DNA of 64,000 nt from NCBI RefSeq assembly GCF_900089835.1, contig NZ_OANU01000045.1, positions 1 to 64,000 on the forward strand, written 5' to 3'. This DNA is from Vibrio thalassae (lineage in GTDB: Bacteria; Pseudomonadota; Gammaproteobacteria; Enterobacterales; Vibrionaceae). This document shows, piece after piece, positions 63,798 through 64,000 of this stretch. The notes beneath the pieces were generated by a model, which saw only the letters and a list, made by a program, of their open reading frames with translations, did not search any database and had not been told where the DNA came from. Every line of letters begins with the position of its first letter. Within the stretch, counting starts at the first letter, position 1. A program made the translations under genes and the position numbers.

Positions 63798-64000
63798 TTA
63801 TCCCGTGCTAAAGCTGGCTGATAAGGTTCCGACCGTCATTGCCCAACCATCCACCAAGACAAAGACCACCAGCTTGAAAGGCAGTGAGACAATCAAAGGT
63901 GATAGCATCATCATCCCCATTGCCATCAATACACTGGCCACGACCAAATCGATGATTAAGAACGGAATAAACAACATAAAACCAATTTGAAAAGCGGTCT
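63798..64000 (-). CDS. fliP: Flagellar export gate protein FliP, C-terminal part (partial)
   Basis: The last 67 codons of fliP are in the window; the gene continues to the right. Visible are [50 protein letters not shown], the conserved end of FliP. It is upstream of fliQ in the same leftward operon. Further lateral genes (fliM, fliN, MS ring, lafK) should lie beyond. Confidence 0.93.
   Translation of the reverse strand, partial: TAFQIGFMLFIPFLIIDLVVASVLMAMGMMMLSPLIVSLPFKLVVFVLVDGWAMTVGTLSASFSTG

Noticed and set aside
37708..64000. Polar flagellar cluster
   Set aside because: Single flagellin, dedicated MotA/MotB and FliA in the fliD operon, and single-domain FlgJ fit the lateral system; polar hallmarks such as multiple flagellins or FlgT/MotX genes are absent.
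1..64000. CRISPR array, tRNA, rRNA or integron attC sites
   Set aside because: No regularly spaced repeats, no cloverleaf-like sequence and no ribosomal RNA segment were seen on reading both strands.

Overview
The window reads as a Vibrionaceae chromosome segment, most likely a Vibrio. The evidence is the moderate AT content, Vibrio-type housekeeping neighbours (asnC, rsmJ, uspA-ftnA-uspB, gor, rlmJ, prlC), REP-like palindromes of the GTCATTCC...GGAATC kind, and a large lateral (swarming) flagellar cluster. Everything here is read from the sequence and from memory of protein families; no database search was run.

Left part (1-6.3 kb) is accessory. It opens with a deleted, frameshifted IS3-family remnant that seems to be interrupted by the 5' end of a group II intron running out of the window. 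Then come a small outer-membrane beta-barrel gene, three adjacent LysR-type regulators (one divergent, two overlapping), a secreted hypothetical protein, an arginine:X amidinotransferase-like enzyme and a small membrane protein. 6.3-6.9 kb is a long AT-rich leader in front of a peptide-type ABC importer: fused double ATPase, binding protein, two permeases, with two tandem hairpins after the binding-protein gene.

Middle part (12.4-31.7 kb) is mainly core genome: a SPOR-domain protein, an acyltransferase-3 protein, gor, a GST, rlmJ, prlC, a P2-type Ca2+-ATPase-like pump, asnC, rsmJ, a basic coiled-coil protein, an EamA transporter, uspA, ftnA, uspB and a YhiN-family flavoprotein. An ISAs1-family insertion sequence with imperfect ends, a 10-bp target duplication and a nonsense mutation in its transposase sits at 28.5-29.8 kb.

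31.8-37.6 kb holds an acid-resistance/polyamine type operon: a PotE-like antiporter, a biodegradative arginine decarboxylase of the AdiA type and a secreted protein, preceded by a possible leader ORF. A second EamA transporter follows.

Right part (37.7 kb to the end) is a lateral flagellar cluster. Leftward: a soluble lytic transglycosylase, flgN, flgM and flgA. Rightward from a sigma-54-like promoter: flgBCDEFGHIJKL plus a flagellin-like protein. Leftward again from the right edge: fliP (partial), fliQ, fliR, flhB, flhA, a degenerate EAL-like gene, the single flagellin lafA, then fliD-fliS-fliT-fliK-fliL-fliA-motA-motB and a small membrane protein. Rod, hook, export gate, filament, cap, own sigma-28/anti-sigma pair and own stator are all present, so the system is nearly self-contained; switch, MS-ring and LafK-type activator genes would lie beyond the right edge. 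FlgJ has only its rod-cap domain, and the linked transglycosylase is a good candidate for the missing wall-cutting activity.
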